A stretch of 64,000 nucleotides of DNA, from positions 255,295,863-255,359,862 of the forward strand of contig CP136064.1 of assembly GCA_032622095.1 (NCBI GenBank). Reading direction: 5' to 3'. This document shows, piece by piece, positions 22,385 to 34,221 of the stretch (position 1 is the first letter of the stretch; every line of letters starts with the position of its first letter). The notes below the pieces were generated by a model that was given only the letters and a program-made list of their open reading frames with translations, had not been told where the DNA came from and searched no databases. A program made the position numbers and the translations under genes. Source of the DNA: Siphonodentalium dalli (lineage: Eukaryota > Mollusca > Scaphopoda > Gadilida > Siphonodentaliidae).

Positions 22385-23060
22385 GAAACAAGAGCATCGC
22401 TAGGGCGTGGCAAAATACGCCCTTTAGTCATTCCGAATTTTACTACCGCAAAATAAAATAATAATTTGAGCTTACAAAAATTACCTGATATACTCCCTAA
22501 TTTCAAACCAAAATTCAATCAAATTCAAAGTAAAAAAAAATGTCCGTAACTCATGTGAAAATAATTGGACAGAACCTATATTTGAACTAGGCTTGTAGTT
22601 TTAGCTGGGAGACCCGTATACCAGCTTTGTTTCAGATAAAATAATCCAATCCGGAGTTATCAGCCATAAATGCTAACAGATGGTCAAATTATAAGTCAAA
22701 AATAGGCCAGACCTCATTTAAAAATAATTATATGCAACCCATATTTGAACTTTGACTGTATCTTTAGCTGGGAAATACACATACCAACTTTGGTTCAGAT
22801 CAAATAATTGAAACGAGCTATCGATCGGAAACTATAAATGTTAACCGACGGTCAAATTCGAAGTTGAAAAAAGGGTCGTAACTCATGTAACATTAATTGG
22901 ACGGAAATCATATTCGAACTTGGCCTGTATTTTTAATAGGGAAATACACATACCAACTTAGTTAACTATCAGAAACCAAAAATGTTAACGAATGGACAGA
23001 CAGGAGAAGTTATGACTATAGTTCCACCAGAGACTTCATCTCAGGCGAGCTAAAAAAGGT
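22385..23060 (+). repeat. Pearl-like tandem-core repeat (about 3 cores)
   Basis: Starts 'AACAAGAGCATCGCTAGG' and ends 'CTTCATCTCAGGCGAGCTAA'. Between them lie three diverged cores of about 150-175 bp, each with a 'CGTAACTCATGT' / 'ATTTGAACTW' / 'TAGCTGGGAAAYACACATAC' pattern. The last core is followed by 'GGACAGACAGG'. Tandem cores inside non-coding arms are the architecture of bivalve pearl elements; assignment to them is inference. Confidence 0.6.
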
Positions 23061-24370
23061 CGCCGACCAACGTCCCCCGACCAACGTTGGCTAACTCCAA
23101 GATTCGCAGTGTTTTTTAAATTGGTTAATATTTGTTATTGCACTTAGTGATGTTCCGATAATGAAAAACCCCATCGGACCAATTTCCGATAACAGGAGGG
23201 ACAATCAGCCGATTTACGATTCCGATATATATATATATTGTGAGTTTGTTCCCATAACGGACCTACATTGTATATACAGTCATTGCACTCCCTATCTCTG
23301 TATAGTTTCAAAGGCAAATACATCAAAGAAATATACACACACCAGGGTTTCTGCCGGGGTGGGGGGGGGGGGGGTAATAAATGAGTCCGTATTTCAGCTG
23401 TATTGGGGAAACATAAACGATGGGCCAGGCAGATGTTTAACCCATACCTTGGCGATAGTGATCAGCTATTTTCAGTTTGAACGCGAAAATCCAAAAGCCA
23501 TAGTCTTGTCAAGATACATCCTAAGTATTGATGAGTAGAAAGAAGAACATTCTGCAGAAAAGAATCTGCACACAGGTATGAAAAGATAGAATCTTTACCC
23601 AAGCAAGAAAAAAATCTGCACACAGGTATTATTAAACAGGTAGGATCAAGATTATCCAAGCAAGAGTGATAAAGTGTTCTCTGCAAAATATCGTTATAGA
23701 TCTCAGTTGTGCAGCTTTCTCTGGTAGTTACATGTTAGGTTGTGATGTGTTGGGTCTGATAACAGATGCCTAAATAGCCTTTGCATTGAAAGTGGCTGAC
23801 TGGCTGGCTCTTGTGATAACAAACAAACCATTCTCTACATGGCAGATGAAATGAAGTGATTAAAAACATATCACTTTGTTTCATTTATCAACAGGCAATC
23901 AACAGTGTTCTAAAATCTGACCCATGTCTCACTAATTTTCCCAATTGGCAGTTTAGAAAATTCCAGAGAGGATATACATATAAAATCAGAAGTTATGGAA
24001 TTCTCTTTAAAATTAAATTGATCAAATAACTGAACCCCAGTTGCATAAAGACACTTGAATCTCAAGATTAGCTAAATGATTTTAGCAATGTTCTAAAGCC
24101 CATTTTGGTAACTTAACCTACAAAACCCTTTATTAAACAGCATGTGCTGTGTATTGTTGAAACTTTTTTAAAATTAGATAGCTTTTATCTGCACATTGGC
24201 ATAAGAGACATTAGAAAATAATATAGCCATATTAATAGCTAAGTAGTCCAAAGGCATGGGGATGGAATTGGTGAATATGGCTCCAAACAAATTCACCAGT
24301 AAATGACAATATTTAGGACCGATTTAAACCAAATTTGGTGTGCTGACTCGGGGTGCCCTTGGCGGAGTTA
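23061..24370 (+). other. Unannotated stretch with simple repeats
   Basis: Contains a 14-base G run at 23,361-23,374, a short (TA)n near 23,225, and a local duplication of 'AATCTGCACACAGGTA' (about 23,563 and 23,612). 'GGCAGATGTTTAACCCATAC' with 'TTGGCGATAGT' near 23,430 has a relative near 24,680. No supported gene. Confidence 0.4.
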
Positions 24371-24404
24371 TAATAGTGTTAGTTTTTTTAATTTTATTAT
24401 TTAA

Positions 24405-24620
24405 TTTTTTCGAAAAAGGGCCATAACTGAGTTAAAAAGAGTCCGATCAAACCCATATTCGAACTCGATATGTCTTTTATGCTGAGAAATTCATATACAA
24501 AATTTGGTTCCGATCAGATATAAAATGTTTGAGTTATCGCACCATGCGTCAAGTGTCTACAGACAGACAGCCAAAAAGACAGACGGACGGACTAACGACG
24601 AGTGGTCAATCTGGACAACG
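24405..24620 (+). repeat. Single degenerate repeat core
   Basis: 'AAAAGGGCCATAACTGAG', 'CCCATATTCGAACTCGATAT' and a closing 'AGACAGACGGACGGAC' match the core style of the repeat at 22,385-23,060. Non-coding. Confidence 0.5.
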
Positions 24621-27130
24621 ACACTATGTTTACCATACTATGGTATGAGTAAACATAACGAGAGGCCGATCACGATCGGCAGATGTTAACCCATCCCTTC
24701 TTGGCGATAGTAAATTACTATGATCGGAATCATAAATGAGACCTTTTTTCAAAAAGGGCGTATAAAAATTGTCATTTTCGGCAGTTTTCGGGAGAAAATT
24801 ACCGATAATTATATCTATCTTAAATACATTAAAACTTTCTTGAATGAACATAGTGCCCTTGTAATGAAACCTGAACTTTAGATCACAATTAACTCGGATA
24901 TAGAAAGTTTACGTGTAATTATCAACATGTAATCACGCCTTATAAATGTAATTTCTTGAGTACAAATTGTACTGTGCTATTCTTCTGTAAAATAGCTAAG
25001 GAAATATCGCGATGTGTGTCATTAATTTGGAGCATTAGCCTTCTAATCACAACTTATGAGTGTTATGGTTCTATTTCAAGGTAATCATGGTTGTGACGGT
25101 ACTTTGCATGATATTTATTCGAACAATTTCTGCACTTGGGATTATTTAGTTGTGTGTAAGAAACATTTTAAACCCGATAATAGTTGCGGCGAATGTTACC
25201 GATGTAATCCAACAAGTGTATTAAGAAATAAGAGTATGGCTATCTATTATAACAGAAGTTAGATTAAGTGGTACTACCTTCACTTCGAGTGGCAGATACA
25301 AAATATTGAAAGTCATGTTGGGTATAGGATCATATATAATCGTGCACGCCTGCATAATTGACCCAATGAAATTAGACATCTACTATTATGATATTCTGTT
25401 AATTTAAATGTACATAGCTCATTTGAGCTTCCAAATTTTTTCAAAGTAATTTCTAAGGATTTATAAGATTGGTTGCAAATGCAAGAAATGTTGAGTATAT
25501 ATCCCGGCCTCATTAGCTCTGAGAAATACATACTGCGTTTACAATTTTTTGCACAGGAGTGGAACAAAGGCTCTTTATTTCAACCATATCAAGAATAGAC
25601 TAACACAGAACGCTCTTTTTTGTTCTGCATTGTTGCAGGGTTCACAGGATTGTAGAAAGACACCATTTCGATTACTCTTTTTGGGTTTAAATTATTATTA
25701 TTGTATATGTAAACAGTGTTCTGTCATATGTGAGGAAGGCGCACGCAGTTACTTATTTTAAGTCGATTTGTTTCGTGCATGCGCATATGATAAAATGATA
25801 AATGTATGGGTTTTTGCGTAATGATACAATCACATCAAGGATCCCCATAGTAGATACATTTGCGTTGTATAGTTGTACGTTTTGACATTGCACCAGAGTA
25901 GTTCATTGGAAATGGATTGCATGGTCACAATACCATCTAGTCTGACCTACTTGTGTGTGCGCATTACAACACATGGACAAATCATGTATTATTGAGCAAT
26001 TATGTAAAGTTTAAGACTCGTGGCACCATTTGAACATGACCATCACCATGCCCTGTAGGTGATGTCTAAAACAGGATGTAATGCCATTGAATGCACAGGG
26101 AAGTGGTGTCATTCGATCATTTGGGTATATTCTTAGCAACCATTGATACCGTTAAATACAATTTAGGTTCAATCTTCTGAACTGATACTATCTCCAATTT
26201 CACAATAGGGCATTGAGTGCATAGATAATGCAGTTTTTTAGCGCGGAATTATACGACACTATAAGCAATAACTGCATAATATTGTACCCAGATCATAAAA
26301 TAATCAGTGGTCCATGGGGAACATACCTCTAAAGTTTCCGACATTGACGCCACTTGAACATAAACAACACCATACGTCTAAACACTGGCCACAATATAAA
26401 AAATACCTCTGGGAGCTCAGGGTCAGGGTGTCGATCATTGCGGGGAGCCAGGGTTCAAAGGGTTAAGCGTATTTTGGAGCACAAACCACCAAGTGACTTT
26501 AATTGATAAATGAAGGTCTGTGTTTGAAAGTTCCAGGTGGGATATTTCATCTGTAGTATGCTGTATACAATTACAAATAACATCCCTATTTGACCGCACA
26601 CTAAAAATTGCATTATAGTTTTGGCACTTTTATTTCAAATGGTTACATTGTAATAGTAACATATTGGGTCAATTGAACTCAGTATGTTTCTATTACTGGT
26701 GAAAAGGCGTGTCACCTTTTCACCAGTATTCTGTTTAAACCTTGAACTCCCATTGCAGTAGGATTATTTTATGATAGATACATGTATCTTTAAAACAAAT
26801 CATCAGCGAGGGGGATGAGGCCGAAAACCCCGATATACACAAGGCATCCATTTGATCTGATCAGAAGACATACAAACAAAATAACTCTTGCCCACGATTC
26901 TGTGTGTAAAGTCTGTTTTTGAAGAGTATTTGGACGGGACTCACAAATATTATCTGTGCGGGTATTGAATTCATTGTATTCATTTTTCATTAACAGTGGT
27001 TTATCATGCACTTTATTAACGTAAATATAACATCAGCAGATGCCTCAAACAACCAGCGACAGTGCAGTTAACCAGCTCCCGTCCAATAGGCCATATTATG
27101 GTATATTTCCACTGATGTTATTAGGCATGA
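24621..27130 (+). other. AT-rich stretch without a supported gene
   Basis: All frames are short. A 68-codon plus frame at 25,056-25,262 is Cys-rich (six cysteines within residues 13-50), with an 'AAG' acceptor-like site just upstream near 25,080. It has no recognised family and is not called as a gene. A perfect 13-bp-stem hairpin lies at 26,695-26,727. Confidence 0.35.
26695..26727. repeat. Perfect short inverted repeat
   Basis: 'ACTGGTGAAAAGG', then a 7-base loop, then 'CCTTTTCACCAGT'. The 13-bp stem has no mismatch. No U-run or neighbouring gene suggests a terminator role; it may be the centre of a small fold-back repeat. Confidence 0.7.
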
Positions 27131-27135
27131 TTCAA

Positions 27136-27198
27136 CGATTTGACGATTATTGACGACCGATTATCGATTATCAAAATTAATAATCGTGGCACCTCTAA
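27136..27198 (-). mobile_element. Fragment of a hAT-like terminus
   Basis: Read on the minus strand it begins 'TAGAGGTGCCACGATTATTA' and continues with several 'GATTATCG'/'TCGATAATCG' motifs. TAGAG-type ends with CGAT-rich subterminal repeats are typical of hAT elements. No partner end was identified. Another ATCG-rich stretch ('GAATCGAATATCGAATCGAA') lies at about 27,640-27,700. Confidence 0.4.
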
Positions 27199-27202
27199 TC
27201 AT

Positions 27203-27500
27203 TGGGCACTCTTTTGAAAGTATTCATGATGGCAAACCTCCATACCAAATTTCATTCAGATCCAATAGCCCATTGCTGAGATATCTGCAAATGGACAAAA
27301 AGAAATACTTTTCAGATAAACAAATGCTCTCAAATGGAAAACCTGAATGTCATTTGGCACTCTTTTGAAAGCGGTCATGATGGTGAACCTCTGAACCAAA
27401 TTTCAGGTGGATCCTGTAACCAATGGTTGAGATATATGCAGGTAGCCAGGTACGGATAAAAAACCCACATTTCCAGATAAACAAGAACACAGGGTAGGAA
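27203..27500 (+). repeat. Two-copy tandem repeat, period about 152 bp
   Basis: 'GGCACTCTTTTGAAAG' starts at about 27,205 and again at about 27,357. Each is followed by 'CATGATGG' plus 'AACCTC' and 'CCAAATTTCA', then 'GAGATAT' and 'GCA'. Non-coding and diverged. Confidence 0.7.
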
Positions 27501-27705
27501 CTGCTCCACGAGGCCGATACCTCTTCCGATCTTCGGTCCAGTTCTTATCCGATCTGATCAAGGTCACTGGGAATTTTCCATGGTAAATAACGCAAGTTTT
27601 AAACAACAGAGTAGGGTCATGCGAATTGGAGATTTTGATAGAATTGAATATCGAATCGAGTCAACTAAATTGAATCGAATATCGAATCGAATCATACCTG
27701 TGCAT

Positions 27706-28690
27706 TGCTTTTAGGCATTTAATGTCAATGATTAGACGATTTGTGAAATCATAACTTATATGGCGATCAAAGGTCGTTCCTGATACTATTAACTTCAATT
27801 GAGAATTGTCGAGAAAAAAAAAATTAAAACGTCCATTCGTCATCACAACGATTAAATATATAACCACTAAACGGATTATCGGAATAAAATCACACGTAAT
27901 TTTTAGAGTTTGCATGTACATGCACAATTGCAAATTGGCACTGGGCAACACCCATTGTTATAAACTTGAAGATGCAACAACAGTCGCAGGGTAGCCTGTT
28001 TATGTAGTACTGGATGCTTAGATGGGTCGATGTCCCTAACGCTTGCGATTTATATACCATGTTGCATTCATCACACAAGTAAGTTCCAGCACAGCATGCA
28101 GCTTTAAATTTATCATGTTTAAAATAAACATGAATAACGGACAACAAATTATCAAGTTTCAAGGTACGCTCCGAAACTGAAAGTCAACTTCAAACGAAAA
28201 CTTTTGGATAGTCCAGACTAAATGCATATGAATTCTAGCTTTGAACATGGTAGACCCTACAACAGAGATTTATATCCAGTTCATTTGTTGTATATACATT
28301 GCCAGCTACCTCAACTATCAAGGCAAAGTAAATGTGGAATAGTAGAATTTATCCATTTTAAGAAATGTTCCAGTTCACTATTGATGGGTCCCAGTTCACC
28401 ATTGATAAGATCCGTTCACTACCCGAACATCTTTGCAACAGATTTTTGATAAAATTTAATTGCTAATGGTTATTTTGATACGGTACAAGGTGTAAAGCAT
28501 GTCTGTTTTGGACCAAGTACAAAAAACTTGCAAGTCAACTGGACATGGATTGATAGTGAACTGGACTGAAAATCACAAGAGGATCTTTTCTCGTGGAGCA
28601 AATCATACCCAGTGAAGATAGTTGCTGGCGGTCATGTTTTTTTAAATGACAGCTCCCATCTAGAGGCCATCCAAAAATCCATATGAAGTT
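27706..28690 (+). other. Unannotated stretch
   Basis: No supported gene, RNA or repeat. Short overlapping frames occur on both strands (up to about 96 codons) without any recognisable domain. Confidence 0.35.
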
Positions 28691-28696
28691 CGGATT

Positions 28697-28900
28697 AGGG
28701 ATGTGGCCTGCAGGGTGTGTCAAATGGATTTAGTCATGCAAAGAGTAAAATCCATTTTCACAATATTCTGTTTAAAAAAATGGACAAAACCTGCTGTGTG
28801 TATATACACCCCCCCCCCATGTTGGTTCATATACATGCAGAGCTTCAAGGGTGTGCCAAAGGATTTAGTCATGGAAAGAGTAAAATCAATTTGAACACTA
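28697..28900 (+). repeat. Two-copy tandem repeat with the 'GGATTTAGTCATG' motif
   Basis: 'GGATTTAGTCATGCAAAGAG' near 28,728 and 'GGATTTAGTCATGGAAAGAG' near 28,860, separated by an eight-to-nine-base C run near 28,810. The same motif occurs at 3668-3703 and, on the other strand, at about 30,672 and 30,838. Confidence 0.65.
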
Positions 28901-30640
28901 AGTCCCATTGCATTGCACAATAAAATCTGTACCTCTGGAAAAATTCAACGGATGAAATCAGCTGTTAGTAAATACTATTTCCCCTATGTTGCTTCATAAA
29001 CTTACCCAAGATTGTTAAAATACAACTTACGATGACCAACATGTAGAGCTTCAAGCTGTTACGGACTCAGAGACAGATGGACAGACTCACGGAACCCAGG
29101 GTCATACAAAAAATGGAAAAGTCTTAGAATGAATTTTGGAATACACAACGTATGACTCCTGAGAACTTCCAGTCAAACACTGATTTGTTCGATGACTGTT
29201 TTTCTACTTACCTGTGAATGCCAAAATGTGCATCCCGAAAAAAGTATTTATACCTATTTAATGAAAAAAGCTTCTAACCAATTTAACCTTAACCTATTTA
29301 TAACGCGAAACACAGGACAACAACCAGGTATAATTAGGTGGTGTGCTGGAAGCAAATATATCAATGCGGAAAAAGAAAAACGGCAAATCAGCACAAGCAT
29401 GGACCCGGTAAAGTTGGGTTTATATAAGTGCTGACAAAATCATGTTACGCGACATGCCAAGTACAGTCTGGCAGTGTTCCTCTTCTCTTTTGTGCAGACA
29501 AAATACTGAAAATATCCTAACTGCCACACACGGGGTGAGGTACACGCATTTTACCATTTATCTGTGTTTCAACCAGGCGCAGACAGCATACACACACATC
29601 AACATGGATCTGAAAACTGGACAAATCTCGAACGGGGTACATTAACCTGCTTAATACCACCCCTGGTTAAGTGGTCCTACTAATATGATATGATGCTCAT
29701 GGGTCCTCCTACTGTATTGCTATAATCTTGGTAGGACAAACTGATGCATTTACGAAAAAGTATCTTTATATTTTATCTGTCATTTTCGCTGTGTTAGGAG
29801 ATTTAAGAAAACACTCGAGTCAAACATTTATATGTTTGAGAAATTAAATACTGACTGTGCTGTTGTTTGTAAACTGACATGAATAACCATCTTGGTTTAT
29901 ATAGTAAATTTTAAACAACTAATACAGCCAGCATTAAAATATGTTAGATTTTGAATGCTTCATACACATAATGAATTTTACTGGATATGTTTGAATTATC
30001 AGAACACTGACTTCAGAAAAACTAATAAAAAATAAATTTTCTTGATACCAATCAGCAGGACCCACCGGCATCATCGAACATTAGCAGGACCATTTAGCAG
30101 GGGTGAATACTATTGAACAAGTCAGAGAACAGAATAGTTATACTGCAAGTTTTACCTACATTGAAATTACCTTTATCTATGTGAAGACTGTTGTGTTCTT
30201 GTACTCGTATCTGCACTCAATAACCCAATACACCTGGGAACACCAACAATAACCTACAAAAAGACATAAAAATATCATATTCACAGAAGAACAGAATGCA
30301 TCTGACACTCAAACTTAAAGAGTTGTGAAACACATATACATATAGTTAAATAAATCTCCATTGGTCACTAAATTTTCCCATAGAGTTGAATTGGGTCATA
30401 TCATAACCATTTTCAATTAACAATATTACTTTTTTCTCAACATTTTTACCCAAATATCATAATTGATTGAAACACCGATATAATCAAAAGTGCATAATTA
30501 TCCAAAACAATTTGCTTGTGAAAGTATTAAATAACAGAAAACATTGTAATTTTTATCTCAACTTTACTTTGTAAAGTTTGAGCTATTGCCATGGCTATTT
30601 TCATGGTAGTCCACACACACACAGACGACAAAGCCATGGC
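28901..30640 (+). other. AT-rich stretch, nothing recognised
   Basis: No frame above 80 codons, no domain, no repeat match. It includes one 'GGACAGACTCACGG'-type repeat end near 29,080. Confidence 0.4.
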
Positions 30641-30645
30641 AATAG

Positions 30646-30960
30646 CCAAAAAACATGGCCGCCGGCAGCCATCTTAAATTTTACTCTTTGCATGACTAAA
30701 TCCTTTGACATGGGCTACAGGTCGTACCTTTAGTCTGATCATAAAATTTGTCATGGATGTTAATAATGACATGTAGATGGGAAAGAGTCATTTTGGGGTC
30801 ATTCGGCCAAAAAACATGGCCACCAGCAGCCATCTTGGATTTTAATCTTTGTATGACTAAATCCGTTAGAACGGGGTACAGGTCGACCTTTAGTCCGATC
30901 ATCATAGAATTTGTCATGGATGTTAATATTGACATCTGGGAAAGACAGACAATCCTATAC
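30646..30960 (-). repeat. Two-copy tandem repeat, period 161 bp
   Basis: 'CCAAAAAACATGGCC' begins at 30,646 and at 30,807. Both are followed by 'AGCCATCTT', a 'GACTAAATCC' motif (reverse complement of the dispersed 'GGATTTAGTC' motif) and 'TTTGTCATGGATGTTAATA'. Non-coding. Confidence 0.8.
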
Positions 30961-30984
30961 TGGTAGTTGATAATGAATTCAAGT

Positions 30985-31225
30985 CACAGTTGTTGGCCAT
31001 TATACATAAATAGTAGCCCTTGACGTAACAATAACAGGAAAAGTTGGGAAACATGTTCAAAAAAGCCTTCCCACCTCCCCTGTTGCACTCGAAATCTCAT
31101 CAAAACGAATACGCTTCGGACATGAATAACTACGTATGCATTTATTTTGAACATGTTGTTTCCCAACTTTTCCTATTATTGTTACGTCTAGGACTGCTAT
31201 TTATGTATAATGGCCAACAACTGTG
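30985..31225 (+). mobile_element. 241-bp MITE with ~80-bp terminal inverted repeats
   Basis: The left arm starts 'CACAGTTGTTGGCCATTATA' and the right arm is its reverse complement. The match extends about 80 bp with a few substitutions and one 3-bp gap, leaving a core of about 80 bp. The flanks 'ATTCAAGT' and 'ATTTAAAT' match at 6 of 8 and could be a decayed 8-bp target duplication. The superfamily is uncertain. Confidence 0.85.
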
Positions 31226-31246
31226 ATTTAAATATAAATATAAATA

Positions 31247-31391
31247 TAAATAATGAACGCGGATTCAGCGTGGTCATGGTTTTTGACCGCGATAAAAATT
31301 CAGCAAATTCAGGGTTCATGCAGTTTGTTAAATTTTTCTCGCGGTCAAAATCACATGACTGATGACCACATTGAAACTGCCGTTTATTTCT
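31247..31391 (+). repeat. Fold-back repeat
   Basis: Imperfect inverted repeat of about 55-60 bp per arm. The left contains 'GTGGTCATG' and 'TTTTTGACCGCGATAAAAAT'. The right contains the reverse complement of 'ATTTTGACCGCGAGAAAAAT' and 'GTGGTCATC'. It sits between the 241-bp MITE and the Tc1/mariner element and is preceded by a short (AAATAT)n run. Probably a small MITE. Confidence 0.65.
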
Positions 31392-31904
31392 TATAAACAC
31401 ATCAAAAAAAGAAAGTCCCCCTTAATATAATGTGTATTATTTTCGGAGATATTGGTTGGATTTTGGTTAAACTTTCCACAAATGATGATTGGAGCTAGAG
31501 ACACAATTCGTGCGAAGGACAGCCATGTAAGTGGTGTTATGGACGACTGAGCATGAGTTGATTGGAGGAGGGGTGCTTTTCAAAAATGGCAAACACACAG
31601 GTAGAGTGATATCGGACACAGTATTGTTTCTTGATTACACATTGTGTACTGCCTGTAGTTTTTGTCAGAAAATGATGTTGTGAGTCCCCCTGCATGCTTT
31701 AGAGCATAACTTTGCCGAATGGGAACAGTACTAGTATGTACCCGGTCCATAATCATTCCCTTCAGTCATTCCATACCCCTTTAGCTGGGAAGGTTGAAAT
31801 CCACCAGTAATAGGTCGAATACCAACCCAAAACAGAGGCATAGCTATTGGCCTTTTAGAGATGAATTTCTCCATAAAACATGTTTCCCGCCGCATGGGGT
31901 AATG

Positions 31905-32219
31905 CCAAAAAAACATACATAATTTAAGACAGTGAAACCAGCAGATTGGCAATATTGCAGATCGCCCCAGAACTGGAAGACTGAGGGTTACAACCGCTAG
32001 ACAATATCGTTATTTAACAAATGCTACATTGCGTAGGATGACGACCAGGAGTGGTATGTATCAGCACCACGCATAAGACTAACATCGTCCCGGTTAATGG
32101 AAATCTGAATGTAGGAGCCCAGAACATTTATGGGACCAACTGAAGAGAGCTGTTTATCATCGTGTCAATGACCACGCCATGCTCGGTGACATGCACTGTC
32201 TGTTGCAGGACGAATGGAG
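31905..32219 (+). pseudogene. Tc1/mariner transposase fossil, 5' part
   Basis: Translating about 31,925-32,075 gives a stretch with 'NIADRPRTGRLRVTTARQ' and 'LTNATLR', the classic Tc1-like DNA-binding region. It is broken by an in-frame TGA where a Trp codon is expected (about 31,940) and by a TAA at about 32,076. After a further 'RVNGNL' remnant the sequence jumps to 'EHLWDQLKRAV' (about 32,122) and on to 'LQDEWR'. The central DDE/D catalytic region between these motifs is missing, so the gene is internally deleted and inactive. It is interrupted at codons corresponding to 'DEWR|NIP' by the element starting at 32,220; the remainder is at 40,238. Confidence 0.88.
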
Positions 32220-32639
32220 GGTGATACTATTTACCGAGAACAACCGAGGACAACCGAGGACAACCGAGAACAAGTCTAAAATTATTAATTAAGTCATAAT
32301 AATGTTCAATTATAGTGTGTATATCAATCTTAAGTGAATATTATATCATATTGACTTTTTAAATGACATATATGTATAGTTATTATTGGTATACCGAGAA
32401 CTTGAAACATCGCAGCCTCCGTGCATGTTCTCGGTTGGGGGTGACACAAAGGCATGGGCCGTGCCTATATGTGTTAATTAACTAAGGCTTACTAACTGCA
32501 TGATTGGTCTGTTTGGTGATCAAAATTCATCGATTTGTGTAAAGATTTGTTACTTTCTGAAATGAGCAAGTGAATGTGGATCGAACATTTCATGATATGA
32601 TATGATGAGATATATAGAACTATACATGTATTTGACGTT

Positions 32640-33430
32640 CGAAAGAAAACTAAAAACATATCGGTCCATGAACAACATCATTAAATTATCGACGAACTGA
32701 AAACATTTAGAATTGAATTGAATATATTTTATTATAGTGACCTGTGTATAAATAGAATACATATGTGTACAAAATTTATGTTACATGTCCAATACACCCG
32801 ACTGTTAAGGCCTATAAGTCACTTTAAGTCCAATATTTACATTAAATTGCACTGCGTGGTCTCGAAACTATAGACTGTCTCCTCTCGATTGCTTTATGTC
32901 CGATGTCCACTCCCCTGTTGAACTCAATGAGTCTCAGCGTGATATTTAGAACTGCCAGATCTAACATCGAACATCTTTCTTGACACAATGTTTCTGTATT
33001 TTGTATTCGTGTCCTCGGATGCCTTTGTGCAGTGCGTTCTCAAATAACCCAAACCTTTAGAGGATCAAAGTCGCTCTAAGCTCTATGTGGGCAATGTCTA
33101 GGCCCTGTGACTATAGGCAAAACAACTTTAAAGCTACCAGACACTCTTGTCAAACCGAGAAGGCACTGCAAACCGAGAACAAGCTTAGTTCATTAATGAC
33201 TACCCTCAGCCGATGCGCTGCACGTTGAGGTATAACGATTACAATCGGTTAAGAATATATATGTTGGTTAAATGCATAAAGTTAACATTTTAATGAAAAA
33301 AATGGACGTCTACTGTATATGTCTATAATGTTTCCTGATATTTTAAGTACATGTATATAACACGTTATTTAACGCATATTTGACATTTTAGTCCGTAATC
33401 TTGGCATGAGTTAATTGGTTAAATGCCGTC
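32640..33430. other. Interior of the long-TIR element
   Basis: AT-rich, without an ORF above about 70 codons. The motif 'ACCGAGAACAAG' from the termini recurs near 33,172-33,183. On the minus strand, 33,060-32,860 reads for some distance without stops but shows no recognisable domain. Confidence 0.35.
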
Positions 33431-33690
33431 TGTTTTGCGTAATTATATCAGCTTCTATGAGCTGTCTCATCAAATGTTCGATCCAATTTCACTTGCTGAT
33501 TTAAGAAGAAACATGTCTTTATATACACAACTTAATGAATTTTGATCACCAATCAGACCCATCATGCAGCTAGTTCTTGGTTAATTAACACCTAGGCACG
33601 ACTCATGCCTTTGTGTTACCGCCAACCGAGAACAAGGCGGCTGCGATGTTCCAGGTTCTTCGTATATCGGTATCTACATGTAGTCCAACA
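33430..33690 (-). repeat. Inner part of the long-TIR element's right arm
   Basis: Reverse complement of about 32,395-32,640. Landmarks are 'AACATCGCAGCC', 'TGTTCTCGGTTGG', 'ACACAAAGGCATG', 'GTGATCAAAATTCAT' and 'GGATCGAACATTT'. The outer part of this arm now lies at 40,051-40,236. A 14-bp 'TAGTCCAACAAATT' occurs near 33,680 and, inverted, at about 40,051, bracketing the later insertions. Confidence 0.75.
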
Positions 33691-33695
33691 AATTG

Positions 33696-34221
33696 GACGA
33701 TTCGGATTAAGACCTATTTTAATATTTGGACATTTAAATTATGTGGCCTTAATCCCTCATCGTCCAACAAAGGGCGTGAAAACTTTTAACGCTACGAAGC
33801 CGCAAGATTTATGTGGCAAGGACATGCCCCTTTAACTTACACTGTTCAAGTCCAATGACACAAATAAAACAATAAATAAAAAACACATACCTGTTGTTGG
33901 AATGTTTAGTATCATGACTCAACTAACTAGAATATTTTTTGTCACTTTTAATCCATTAAAATTTGATCAGAATACACACGTCAGAAATATCAACATCGTC
34001 TGCGTGAGCGATTACGCATGCGTCAAGGATCAGAAATCATGGATTTTTTTTAGGCCACACCAAACTTATTTCGCAGTTTCATTGTTCCAAACCACGTAGG
34101 AGCAGGCTGATTTTTATAGACATTATGGGATCTATATCCTTACAATTTTTCGGAGTGAATGATTTTTGTTCACATCTATATATTAAGTATATATGTAATA
34201 AGCGCTAGATAAAAACGCTAA
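33696..34221. other. Unannotated spacer
   Basis: No repeat match and no supported gene; two short plus-strand frames (76 and 65 codons) lack any recognisable domain. Confidence 0.35.

Noticed and set aside
26695-26727. Hairpin as a transcription terminator
   Set aside because: No adjacent gene and no U-run; intrinsic terminators of that type are not expected in a eukaryotic nuclear genome.
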